Below, piece by piece: positions 1 through 9,740 of a DNA stretch of 64,000 nt. Where the stretch lies: the NCBI GenBank assembly GCA_037974665.1, contig CM075766.1, positions 48,535,569 through 48,599,568 of the forward strand, read 5' to 3'. How positions within the stretch are numbered: position 1 is the stretch's first letter; every line of letters begins with the position of its first letter. The position numbers and the translations under genes are program-made. This stretch comes from Ehretia macrophylla. Taxonomy: Eukaryota > Streptophyta > Magnoliopsida > Boraginales > Ehretiaceae. A model generated the notes under the pieces. The model was given only the letters and a program-made list of their open reading frames with translations, was not told the DNA's origin and did not search any database.

Positions 1-1633
1 GTTATGCTGTTCGTTGATGTAGAAATGTGCTAGATATGCTAGAATGCCTAAATGTGTGGTTTAATTGGAATATGTAATAGAAAAACGGAGAAAAATGGCT
101 TGGTGAAAGTCGGGGTCGTTTAGGTTGAGTTTAGCGTTTTCTCGTATTGCGTATTGGCATTGTTTCGGGAGGCCATGGAAGTACTTTTGGTGCGATTATG
201 GCGTTGGTTGGGTGTTTGGTTGATATAGTTGTAGTTCAAATGAGCAAAGGGGGAAATCGGGACTTTGCGTGAATTCTAGGGTAAAGTAAGGTTTTGGGGT
301 CTTTAGACGTACCTTATGGTGACCTAGGAGGACTGGTGAAGTCGGTTTCCAAAGCTCATGGCTTGTTTGAAAGTAGTAGTGTTTTGAAGTTGGGGTCATT
401 TTTGTGATTTTGTGTGTTTTCATAGAATATTGCTTATAGTATGTTTATATTGATTATAGAATGCTTATGTTGCCTATAGAATGCTTATAATGCCTATAGA
501 ATACTTGCTAATGCTTGATAATGTTAGTTGGCGTTGTTTTTGTCACTTGTTTGATTGTAAATGCTTGTTAATGCTTATTACGCTTGTTAGAGTTGATTAT
601 TGATTGAAATGTTTATCAATTGTTGAGAATGCTTGATATCGCTTGCTCATCGCCTTGTATCGAGTCTTGCATTGCATAGTATCTCGCGCGTGAGTGATGG
701 GCCTCTCTGGGTAGCCTCGGGTTGCCAGTGTTGGTTGCTCTAGCTCCGCTGCTATTCCCTTTCTCGCTTGGGTTGCCTCCCAGGGAGATTTGGGTCGTAG
801 AATTGATGGTTACTCCCGGGGTATTCCAAACTGGTGTTATAAGGTGGTTTGGGCCGGCGCGTCATCGTTAATGTCATCGGAATCGTGATCGGTACATTAC
901 TCGCTCGAGTGATCCATAGCCTTCAAAGTGTGGTATAGCTTTGATTGGTTGTGTTAATGCTTTTCTTAATTGTTTATTGTATTGTTATATATATTGAATG
1001 CCTTTTATTGATTGTATTGCTTAACTGTACCTATTTGCATTGCACGATCTTCTTTCTCTCCATCTCGATATCTGTCTCGCCCTCACTGAGTATACGTGTT
1101 GTGTATACTCACTCCTCACCACCACATTTCAGGAAATGCCATGTTAGCTGGAAAGTTCGTGATTTCGTGAAAGTCCGTGCTTGAAGGGTTGTCCTGCGTG
1201 CCTATGTGACTTGAGTTGTCAAAGTTGTAAAGTTGTATGCTTTTATGTATTATATGTATTTAATGTTAAAGGGGATGTAATTTAAGTTCATTAGATTATG
1301 TATTTAGTTGATATAGCTTAACTTCAATATATATTTGTAATGACAAAAAGGGAAAAAGATAGAAAGTCATGATAGTCTACTTTATGCAATAGGTTGGTGT
1401 AGTTTAATTGCTTGTGATTTGCTTGTTGTGAACCGAGGCTCGGATGGCCTTGAGGTGGTTGAATGGTTGGACACGGTGTTGGTCCATTTATATGCTATTA
1501 CAGGTTTTGCAATTTGCCTAGAAATAGGGGAGACTCTGTCCGTCTTTCCCTAAAATCTTGTCGGGTTTGGATTTGGGTTGTGAATAGATTGATTGTTAGA
1601 ACTCCCGGTCTCGAGAGGGATCGGGGTGTCACA
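1..1633 (+). repeat. Element A left LTR (5' part outside window)
   Basis: The sequence from base 1 matches the right LTR from about 4207 onward and ends in TGTCACA directly before the primer site. About 28 differences separate the two copies over this stretch, almost all in the first 850 bases; roughly 850-1410 shows none. A 21-bp insertion near 5620 in the right copy is absent here. Short open frames in the stretch (for example 945-1184) recur unchanged in the right LTR and are part of the repeat, not genes. Confidence 0.9.
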
Positions 1634-1635
1634 GG

Positions 1636-1647
1636 TGGTATCAGAGC
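1636..1647 (+). promoter_or_regulatory. Primer binding site of element A (tRNA-iMet)
   Basis: TGGTATCAGAGC sits two bases after the left LTR. It is complementary to the 3' end of plant initiator methionine tRNA, the usual primer of many Ty3 and Ty1 elements in plants. Elements B and D have the same 12 bases and E differs at one. Confidence 0.9.
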
Positions 1648-3345
1648 TTGTCTAGCTCATAAGCCGGGACAGGGTCCTCGGCCTGGTGGGTAGTGGTCCT
1701 TGAATGTGTGCTTGACAAGTGTGTCTTGAAAGTGTATGCTTGTATGTGAGATTGTGTGTCTTGACTTTAATGTAAGCACTTATGTGATATAGTTATGTGT
1801 TATGTGTTAAATGTTTCTCAAGAAAGGTGAAATGTCTAGTTGTCTATCGAATTGACTTATTGAATTGACCTCGTGAATCGAATCGACCTCGTGAATTGTT
1901 AGTTGCTTGAAGTATTACTTGTAATGTGTGTATAGAATGTCTTGAATTAGCTATGCCGTGGTTTGAATTGATTATGTTGTGCTTGACTTGATTGCCGTGC
2001 TTGAGTGACTTTGTTGAATAAACTGTTTTACAAACTTGCTTGCATAATAGTTTAAGGCATGTGTATAACTGTGATATATTGGCATTCATACATGTCCTAT
2101 GGAAATGGTAAGTAAGTCCTCTTCCTCCCCTGAAGGAAGTGGTTCACCGCTGGCTTTTCAAGGTGTATGGATTGGCAGGAAATGAATGGCATTTGACTAG
2201 CCTTTATTTGGGAATTGGTGTTTGCTTTTGGAGCTCGGTTATTGGCAAATCTCTATGGTCCTCCTCTGTGCTTAACAATTGTGAAAGGGTAGCTTTCTCT
2301 TTGCGTTTTATTTCGTTATTCTTTGGAGCATTCTTTGGTTTTCTTAATGGGTATTCTTTGGAGACTTTTGTTGGCATTTCTCGGTGGATTTGGCTATTGG
2401 GATTTTAATTGGCCTTACTGCACAGTAATATCTATGGTATATGTGTCTCGGTCTTTATTGGTGTGATACTGGCATCCCTGATTGGAAATTCTTCAATGGT
2501 ATTTTCTGGAATTCTCAGTGGCCAATTATTTAATATTTACTTATTAAGCAAACTTGGCTACTTTCTTATTGGAGCATTGTTTCGGATATCTTCTTCAGTG
2601 TTCCTCAGTAGGTTTGGTATTTGGAGTTCCTATCAGACTTATTGTATAATACTACTTAGGGTATTCTTTGAAATTCTTATTGGGCGTTCTATTGGTATTT
2701 TCCTTATTGGCAAGGTTGCATGAAGTTTTCACTTGGCAAATAGTGAAGAAGCCTCAGAGTTTGGCTTTGGTGGGAAACTATGTTTGTTATTCAACTTGGT
2801 TGTTTTATTGGGCACATTATATTTTCTCTGCTATTTCCTTTGACATTCCTCTCAGCATTTGATAGCAAAACTCGGAATCTAATTGGGTGTCCCATGGGGT
2901 TATTATTTGGATGGCTTCTTTAGAACTTTGAAATATATTTGATTGGGTTCTTAGTATTTTCTTCAGCACTCTTAACTGGGTATTCTTCTATGAAATTCAT
3001 GACCAGTGGGGTACTTATTTGGACCTCTGGATGGAACCTTTGTTTGAGCCTTTATTTGGCTTCTTGTTTGGGAATTCTTGGGCAGTAATAGTTGAACTTC
3101 TACTCGAGATTCGTGTATGGGGTATTCATTCGGTATTCTTCTTATCATTAATATGTGATGTGATTTTATCTACAGTATCTTTGCTTAGGTCTTTATTGGT
3201 ATTATCTCGGCGCTTTTGGTTGGAATTTTATTCTTCTTCAGTATTCGTGTCAATGGGATTCTTCAACCGATGAAAATTAGTCAAAATTGGATTTCAGATG
3301 ATGCTGAGTTCTATTGGAAGAAGAATTGCGAGGATGCAATTGTTT

Positions 3346-3359
3346 TAAGGGGGGAAGGA
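3346..3359 (+). promoter_or_regulatory. Polypurine tract of element A
   Basis: TAAGGGGGGAAGGA lies directly against the start of the right LTR, as needed for plus-strand DNA priming. An identical tract precedes the right LTR of element B and a similar one precedes that of E. Confidence 0.85.
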
Positions 3360-5781
3360 TGTGATACCCCGAACCTGGCATGTATTCAATAGCATTTAAA
3401 GTTCATTTAAATTGCATTTTATTGACCTTTCACCTTCTTTGACCAAACTAGTTGACTTTTCATCTACATTGACCAACTAGGACAATGTGAAAATTTTTGA
3501 AATGTTTAATAAAGGGCAAACTTGGGATTAGAAATAAAAAAATGCAATGTTAAGTTAGTCAAATTTTGGGTCAACTTTGGAATTAAATCTGAACCAATTG
3601 GGGAAGAGTTAGGTAGCAAATTATATATGGTTGGAAAGCTCTATGAGTCTAGTTTCTGAGGCTTCAAACCGTTCATGAATTGGAGTTTTCTAGAAGAAGT
3701 TATGGCCGTTTTCGTAAGGTCGCGCATAGCTGTTTTGGTTTTGCGGGTTGACCGAATCTTTGACCTTTGACTTGTCATTTTTTTTCCCTAAATAAGCAGA
3801 ATTGCACACGAAAAAAACAGAGAAGAAAGGCTTGAAAACATGAGGAAAAGAAGGAAAAAAAAAAAATAAAACTTCAACTACAAATCACCAAATCTTTCCT
3901 TGAGCTTGCACGGGGTGGTTTCCGAGGCATCCTACGAGATTTTCTTAGCGTCTAGGAGCGTCTAAGGTGAGGGTTTCATCGTTATTTGCGCATTTGAAAA
4001 ATGTATATCTAAACTTTAATTTTTAGAACTTATGCGTAGATTGTTGTTTTAATCGTTTTGGTGCTTAAGGAATGGTCCTTGTTGATTGTAGAACATGTAT
4101 TTATAGCTTTTTAGCATTTTCTGCAGTTGAAAATCGAAATTGCAATTTAAATTGACTAATGAATAGTAATTAGTGAATAGTAAACTCTTGAAACGATAAA
4201 GTTGCGCTGTTATGCTGTTCGTTGATGTAGAAATGTGCTAGATATGCTAGAATTCCTAAATGTGTGGTTTAATTGGAATGTGCAATAGAAAAACGGAGAA
4301 AAACGGCTTGGTGAAAGTCGGGGTCGTTTAGGTCGAGTTTAGCGTTTTCTCGTATTGCGTGTTGGCATTGTTTCGGGAGGCCATGGAAGCACTTTTGGTG
4401 CGATTATGGCGTTGGTTGGGTGTTTGGTTGATATAGTTGTAGTTCAAACGAGCAAAAGGGGAAATCGGGACTTTGCGTGAATTCTAGGGTAAAGTAAGGT
4501 TTCGGGGTCTTTAGACGTGCCTTATGGTGACCTAGGAGGACTGGTGAAGTCGGTTTCCAAAGCTCGTGGCTCGTTTGAAAGTAGTAGTGTTTTGAAGTTG
4601 GGGTCATTTTTGTGATTTTGTGTGTTTTCATAGAATATTGCTTATAGTATGTTTATATTGATTATAGAATGCTTATGTTGCCTATAGAATGCTTATAATG
4701 CCTATAGAATACTTGCTAATGCTTGATAATGTTAGTTGGCGTTGTTTTTGTCACTTGTTTGATTGTAAATGCTTGTTAATGCTTATTCCGCTTGTTAGAG
4801 TTTGTTGTTGATTGAAATGTTTATCCATTGTTGAGAATGCTTGATATCGCTCGCTCATCGCCTTGTATCGAGTCTTGTATTGCATAGTGTCTCGCGCGTG
4901 AGTGATGGGCCTCTCTAGGTAGCCTCGGGTTGCCAGTGTTGGTTGTTCTAGTTCCGCTGCTATTCCCTTTCTCGCTTAGGTTGCCTCCCAAGGAGATTTG
5001 GGTCGTAGAATTGATGGTTACTCCCGGGGTATTCCAAACTGGTGTTATAAGGTGGTTTGGGCCAGCGCGTCATCGTTAATGTCATCGGAATCGTGATCGG
5101 TACATTACTCGCTCGAGTGATCCATAGCCTTCAAAGTGTGGTATAGCTTTGATTGGTTGTGTTAATGCTTTTCTTAATTGTTTATTGTATTGTTATATAT
5201 ATTGAATGCCTTTTATTGATTGTATTGCTTAACTGTACCTATTTGCATTGCACGATCTTCTTTCTCTCCATCTCGATATCTGTCTCGCCCTCACTGAGTA
5301 TACGTGTTGTGTATACTCACTCCTCACCACCACATTTCAGGAAATGCCATGTTAGCTGGAAAGTTCGTGATTTCGTGAAAGTCCGTGCTTGAAGGGTTGT
5401 CCTGCGTGCCTATGTGACTTGAGTTGTCAAAGTTGTAAAGTTGTATGCTTTTATGTATTATATGTATTTAATGTTAAAGGGGATGTAATTTAAGTTCATT
5501 AGATTATGTATTTAGTTGATATAGCTTAACTTCAATATATATTTGTAATGACAAAAAGGGAAAAAGATAGAAAGTCATGATAGTCTACTTTATGCAATAG
5601 GTTGGTGTAGTTTAATTGCTAAGCTTGAATTTATATTTACTTGTGAATTGCTTGTTGTGAACCGAGGCTCGGATGGCCTTGAGGTGGTTGAATGGTTGGA
5701 CACGGTGTTGGTCCATTTATATGCTATTACAGGTTTTGCAATTTGCCTAGAAACAGGGGAGACTCTGACCGTCTTTCCCTA
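3360..5781 (+). repeat. Element A right LTR, first part
   Basis: The LTR starts with TGTGATACCCCG and matches the left LTR until it is cut by element F after the bases CCCTA (5777-5781). The remaining 81 bases continue at 15556. The full LTR is therefore about 2.5 kb. It contains the conserved inverted repeat TGAGTATAC...GTATACTCA at 5295-5319. Confidence 0.9.
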
Positions 5782-6250
5782 TGTCGAGGTTGAAAATCTC
5801 ACAGTTAGACTCGGAAGCTGCTTTGGCCGAGTTGGACTCCTTCGATCCGACTCCGAGCTGAACTTTCCTGGTCGGGTGTAGGTCCTGCACAAGGAAGGCA
5901 ATGGAAAGGCGGGGTGACGACCCGGATTTTCCCCTCAGGCGTGCGAATGATTAATATGTCCGAGCTAGCAAAGTAGTTTAGAGCAATTAATAGCGAGAGA
6001 GAGAGTAAATGAGGAGGGTTGAGCTCTATTTATACTAAGTTTAGGTCTGACAGCATTTAATGCGACGCAGCTTTATGTCCCATCAGTGCTTTATGTCCCA
6101 TCGGAACAGCTGGAACTGAGGTCGGGGTTAATAGGGTCGGGTCAGTCATCTGGGGTTGATCATTGGGCTGAGCGAGCTGCTGGTGGAGCGCGGATTGGCC
6201 CATCTCCGATCAGGTCGGCTAATTTAGCTCAGCTCGGGAACCCCTCGTCA
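5782..6250 (-). repeat. Element F 3' LTR
   Basis: The copy is 469 bp and begins TGTCGAGG and ends CCTCGTCA on the plus strand, so TGACGAGG to CCTCGACA in the direction of the element. It is about 98% identical to 15083-15550. The LTR/internal junction is marked by a run of Cs at 6253-6262. Confidence 0.95.
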
Positions 6251-6265
6251 ATTCCCCCCCCCAAG
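6251..6265 (-). promoter_or_regulatory. Polypurine tract of element F
   Basis: On the minus strand this reads CTTGGGGGGGGGAAT, next to the 3' LTR, which is the expected plus-strand primer site for reverse transcription. Confidence 0.85.
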
Positions 6266-6443
6266 TCGAGATCGAGTGGGCGAGATCTAGAGGTAGAAGC
6301 TAATCCCGAGCTGCAGGTGCCCGCCCCCGATAGAGTAGGATGGCCACGTCAGCAGTGCATGCCCAACGGATGGCTGCCACGTCACCTGGCGGTTCTGACG
6401 AGACGCGACGTTTGGTCTTCCCGAGGCGAATTTCGCGGGCGCC

Positions 6444-6452
6444 TATAAATAG
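6444..6452 (+). promoter_or_regulatory. TATA box for the antisense gene of element F
   Basis: TATAAATAG lies 228 bases upstream of the first ATG of the plus-strand ORFs and in their direction, opposite to gag-pol. Sequence and distance fit a plant core promoter with a leader of about 200 bases. No transcript is known from the sequence alone. Confidence 0.5.
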
Positions 6453-6671
6453 GGCCACCTCCTCCGAGATTCACTGCATACTTCACTTTATATTTCTCGA
6501 GGAATTTAGGTCGGACGCAAGAGTGGTCGGACGCAACTAGCTCGGAAAGAATATTCTCGGGATTCTTCAGCTCGGACCAGAATAGTCGGCCGCACTCCGC
6601 AGTTCGAGAGCATTAGGTACGTCCCGACTCCCTTTAGTCATTCCTGTACATTTGTATTTGCTGTAGACAGG

Positions 6672-7892
6672 ATGGGGAGGTCGGAATCAGAAGATTCTCA
6701 GGCAATGGATGTAAGGTCTTACGGCGGAGATGAAAGTCCGCCGAGCTCGGCATCTACTTCGAACAGGATCCGTGGCGGAGAGAGCACCAGCTCGTCCTCA
6801 GGGCCGGCTCGGAGATCCAATCGCGAGGAGAGTGACGACGACTGCCAAGTTATTGGGGTTAGACTGGTGCGAGAAGAGGCAGAAGAGGACCCTATGGCCG
6901 ACCTGGGAGAATTCGATGCCGGGGAGGATGAGGAGCCGCTGAACCGACTGGAGGGCATCGAGATACCGCAAGAGTTCTTAGCCGGGGTGTCTGTCACCGA
7001 GCCGATCGAGGCTGTTCCAGTCAGTGCTGTTCGACCCCGGAGCTCGGCTTCAGCTAGCGCTTCTTCAATTCGGGGAAAGAGGATCGAGCAGTTGTTTGCC
7101 TGCTGCAAGCGAGAGTGCCATTCCACCGTGCGGATGGCGAACGCAAGACTGAGGAACTGGTCGGTTGATCGGCATCACAAGTTGAAGGTTCCAGGTCGGC
7201 AAGAATCGGCGTGTTACCCCCCAGCCAACCACTACACCACATACGATCTGGCCTTCCACGTCATCCAACTCCCCCTCCCTGGCTTCATCGGTGGAATCCT
7301 GAACCATTTCGAGCTCAGCCCGGGTCAGATGTCACCGAACGGTTGGGCTATAATGGTGGCTTTCTATGTGTTCTGTTTGGAGAAGGGAGTGGAGCCGACC
7401 TTGCGTCGATTCAGGCATTTCTTCGTATGTAAGCCCAATCCGAAGCAACCGGGGTGGTTCCACTTCGCAGCTCGGGTCGGCCATTCCATATTCACCAAGT
7501 GGCACTCATCTAACAAGGGCTGGCATAATAATTACTATTGGGTGGAGTCGTCTGTGAATCCTGGATGTAGGTTGGACTGGCTCCCGAGCCTGAGGAAAAC
7601 CGTCAATGATGATCCTAAACTCTCAAAGGAGGAGCGCGGAGAAGTTGCAGTGCTCAGGCCCGCGCCCGGGATGCTGATAAATATTGACAGTGTGCTGAAA
7701 TGGGAGCGAATCTGGGATTCTAAGTTATTTGGTCGGGAGCCCGACCTCTCAAAGGATCATCCCCACCTGATTCCCGACCCGGATGGAGATGACGGGGCCG
7801 GCTCGGAAGAGGGTCAGTTTGCAAGATTGGCGTCCGACCTCCCGTCCCGTTTTATTAACTTCGCTTTAGCTGGGTCTTCGACTCACTTTTGA
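6672..7892 (+). CDS. Antisense ORF 1 of element F, gypsy-type transposon domain protein
   Basis: A 406-residue frame lies on the strand opposite to gag-pol, between pol and the 3' LTR. It has an acidic, serine-rich N-terminal half (about residues 1-115) and a conserved globular part around residues 185-330 (TYDLAFHVIQLPLPGF, NGWAIMVAFYVFCLEKG, PGWFHFAARVG). This matches what I know of the plant family once labelled 'putative gypsy type transposon' (Pfam Transposase_28). Members are common in plant genomes and travel with Tat elements; their role is unknown. A GT donor near 7813 and a pyrimidine-rich AG acceptor near 7917 suggest that the last part of this frame is intron and that the message runs into the next ORF. 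It belongs to the transposon and is not a host gene. Confidence 0.75.
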   Translation: MGRSESEDSQAMDVRSYGGDESPPSSASTSNRIRGGESTSSSSGPARRSNREESDDDCQVIGVRLVREEAEEDPMADLGEFDAGEDEEPLNRLEGIEIPQEFLAGVSVTEPIEAVPVSAVRPRSSASASASSIRGKRIEQLFACCKRECHSTVRMANARLRNWSVDRHHKLKVPGRQESACYPPANHYTTYDLAFHVIQLPLPGFIGGILNHFELSPGQMSPNGWAIMVAFYVFCLEKGVEPTLRRFRHFFVCKPNPKQPGWFHFAARVGHSIFTKWHSSNKGWHNNYYWVESSVNPGCRLDWLPSLRKTVNDDPKLSKEERGEVAVLRPAPGMLINIDSVLKWERIWDSKLFGREPDLSKDHPHLIPDPDGDDGAGSEEGQFARLASDLPSRFINFALAGSSTHF

Positions 7893-7898
7893 TTCCCT

Positions 7899-8975
7899 TT
7901 GCTCTTTACCTTTGCAGATATGGCGGATATGAGGAAGCTCGCGTACGCCCAGGTGCGGTCAGGACCGGGCGGCACTGGACAAGGCCAGAGGCAACGCCAC
8001 AGCGGCCAAGGGCGTGAGGTCGGTCCCGAGGTCTCCTCAAAAGGGGCTTCGGGGTCCCCATTGCCGAAGAAATCTGGGTCGGGCCTAACGATCCCAGAGC
8101 GCTCCTCCCCCCGATCCGAGAACAGAAAGCGGCCTCGGCCCGGGCACCCCGGAAAGGGCAAGGAGTCGGAGTTCAGTCATCCCGACCAGCCCCTCATGGC
8201 AGCGTCCAAAGTGGATCGCGCCCCCAAACTGGCGACGGTCCCAGCCGAGCAACTCTCGCTGGACTTGAGGACGGCCATTGTTACGGTAAGCCCCTATCCA
8301 TTTTACATAGGGTTCGCATTCTTAGCTCGGCTAATTGCTTTGTCCTCTGCTGAACAGGCCGAGTCCCACATCCTCTCTGCCCCCAGCTTCTTAATCAAGG
8401 CCCAAACTCACTGCGTTGAGCTCGAGCAACGGGACGTGGATTCCCGAGCCGAACTTGAGACACTGAGAGAGGAAGCCGCTCAGAGCCAGAGGGCTGATGC
8501 GGCGGAGGTCGAGCGCTTAAGGAAGGAGCTGGACCTAGAGAAGGGCCGACGTGAAGCCGCGGCCAAGGACGTCGACCGCTATAAGCGAGAGAAGCGGGAG
8601 GCAGAGGCAAAGTTCAAGGAGTTGGCGGAGCGGGTCGGCGTCCACGGGGAAAAGGCGGTGGAGGCCTTCAAAACCAGCGACGCGGCGGTGGACTGGTTGG
8701 CCACGGAAGGCGGGGCCATGGCAAAATACGCGGAAATGGAGTTCTACTTCCGGGGTCAAGTTGCGGCTCGGGAGAGAGCGAAGACTTTCTTTCCATCCTC
8801 CAAGAACGACTACATCGAGATCCTGGAGGTCCCGCCGCCAGAATTCTGGGAGATCCCCGAGCTTCCCTCCGACCTGATATCCCAGGCCAAGGAGGTTTCT
8901 GAGTTTGTCCAGAAGGGCCTGGACCAAGCTGGGGATGAAGCTGAAGCCACCACCTCCGCTGCCGCGCCAAAGTAG
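7899..8975 (+). CDS. Antisense ORF 2 of element F, coiled-coil protein
   Basis: This frame is 358 residues long but opens at a TTG, so it probably is a downstream exon of the gene begun at 6672. The N-terminal part is basic and rich in glycine, serine and proline. Residues about 180-260 form a heptad-like, highly charged stretch (REEAAQSQRADAAEVERLRK and beyond) that should form a coiled coil. A second intron-like segment with GTAAG and ACAG ends spans about 8286-8357; its length is a multiple of three and the frame stays open through it. The C terminus is acidic and alanine-rich. A weak poly(A) signal-like AATGAA occurs near 9051. Similar N-terminal-domain plus coiled-coil proteins are widespread in plant repeats; function is unknown. 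Confidence 0.65.
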   Translation: MLFTFADMADMRKLAYAQVRSGPGGTGQGQRQRHSGQGREVGPEVSSKGASGSPLPKKSGSGLTIPERSSPRSENRKRPRPGHPGKGKESEFSHPDQPLMAASKVDRAPKLATVPAEQLSLDLRTAIVTVSPYPFYIGFAFLARLIALSSAEQAESHILSAPSFLIKAQTHCVELEQRDVDSRAELETLREEAAQSQRADAAEVERLRKELDLEKGRREAAAKDVDRYKREKREAEAKFKELAERVGVHGEKAVEAFKTSDAAVDWLATEGGAMAKYAEMEFYFRGQVAARERAKTFFPSSKNDYIEILEVPPPEFWEIPELPSDLISQAKEVSEFVQKGLDQAGDEAEATTSAAAPK

Positions 8976-9724
8976 ATTTAGCACTGTTTCCCTGATAGGG
9001 CTATTGTATTTTTTGCCCAAGCTGGGCCTTTGTAATCATTTTCCGATTTTTAATGAAAGATTTATTTTGGCTTTATTTGCGTTTCAATTGAGTTCGTACA
9101 CGCGTACTTTCCTCTCCGCAAATTTTTTCTAAGTTAGTGGGGTCGGACCAATTTTAATGGACCATACAAACTTAGGAGTAATAACCCGAGCTGGACGCGA
9201 CTGATGTTTTAACATCCTAATCCGAGCTGGTATAATAGGGGCAACTCATAGTGGTTACCGATTCGAACTCGTCAGTCCGTTATAAAAATGGTCAAACTAA
9301 TGTCGACAAGTATTGAGCTCGAGTTTAGACCCAAGCTAATACACCGACCTGAGGCCGGAATGCACCGAGTTGGAACTTAATCCGAACTGGCAAAACTGAT
9401 CAAATTGTTATCAATTATACCCGAGCTGGAACTTAGTCCGAGCTGGTTTACTTGTCATTTGCTCGTGATTAAGCGTGGCCACCGCGTTAATCCGAGTTCG
9501 AGTAATCTTGTCGTTGTAGCATTTGCACCCGGGTCGGGCATTGCACTGGTTGGTGTACTTGTTCCCAAGTCGGGAATTGCACTAGTTTATAAAATCGCAT
9601 TGTATTGAATTTGTACAAGTAATGTTTCGGCCCGGGGCCTTTACAAAATACCTTGGCTCGGGGCCGTTTTACAAAATATTGCGGCTCGTGGCCGTGGACA
9701 AAATATTCCGGCTCGGGGCGGCTT
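8976..9724. other. Element F spacer between antisense gene and pol, with short repeats
   Basis: This noncoding stretch separates the ends of two convergent units. Variants of the word CCGAGCTGG recur (for example near 9188, 9222, 9385, 9422 and 9439), and a tandem block lies at its end (9629-9740). Between them I see no gene. Confidence 0.6.
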
Positions 9725-9740
9725 TCAGACAAAATACCGC
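9629..9740. repeat. Short tandem repeat just after pol in element F
   Basis: About four imperfect units of 27-30 bp follow each other, each with a CGGCTCGGGGCC-like part and a TTTACAAAATA-like part. The block overlaps the 3' end of the pol frame. Tandem repeats in the 3' untranslated part are a known habit of Tat elements and can seed satellites. Confidence 0.65.

Larger units (their letters stand above)
1634..3359 (+). other. Element A internal region, no coding domain
   Basis: About 1.7 kb lies between the primer site and the purine tract. No retrotransposon protein motif is visible in any frame. From about 2140 to 3270 the strand is rich in T and G with many loose repeats of TTATTGG and TATTCTTTGG-like words, which gives several short open frames of low-complexity hydrophobic residues; I do not regard these as genes. 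The same kind of sequence fills the interior of element B (33858-35197), so the coding-less interior is a family trait and not a one-off loss. Confidence 0.8.

Noticed and set aside
945-1184. A 79-residue frame repeated unchanged at 5153-5392
   Set aside because: It lies inside the LTR of element A and is shared only because the two LTRs are identical there; there are no codon-level signs of a gene.
6719-7126. Minus-strand frame within the antisense ORF of element F
   Set aside because: It is a shadow of the GC-rich plus-strand frame, which carries the recognisable family domain.
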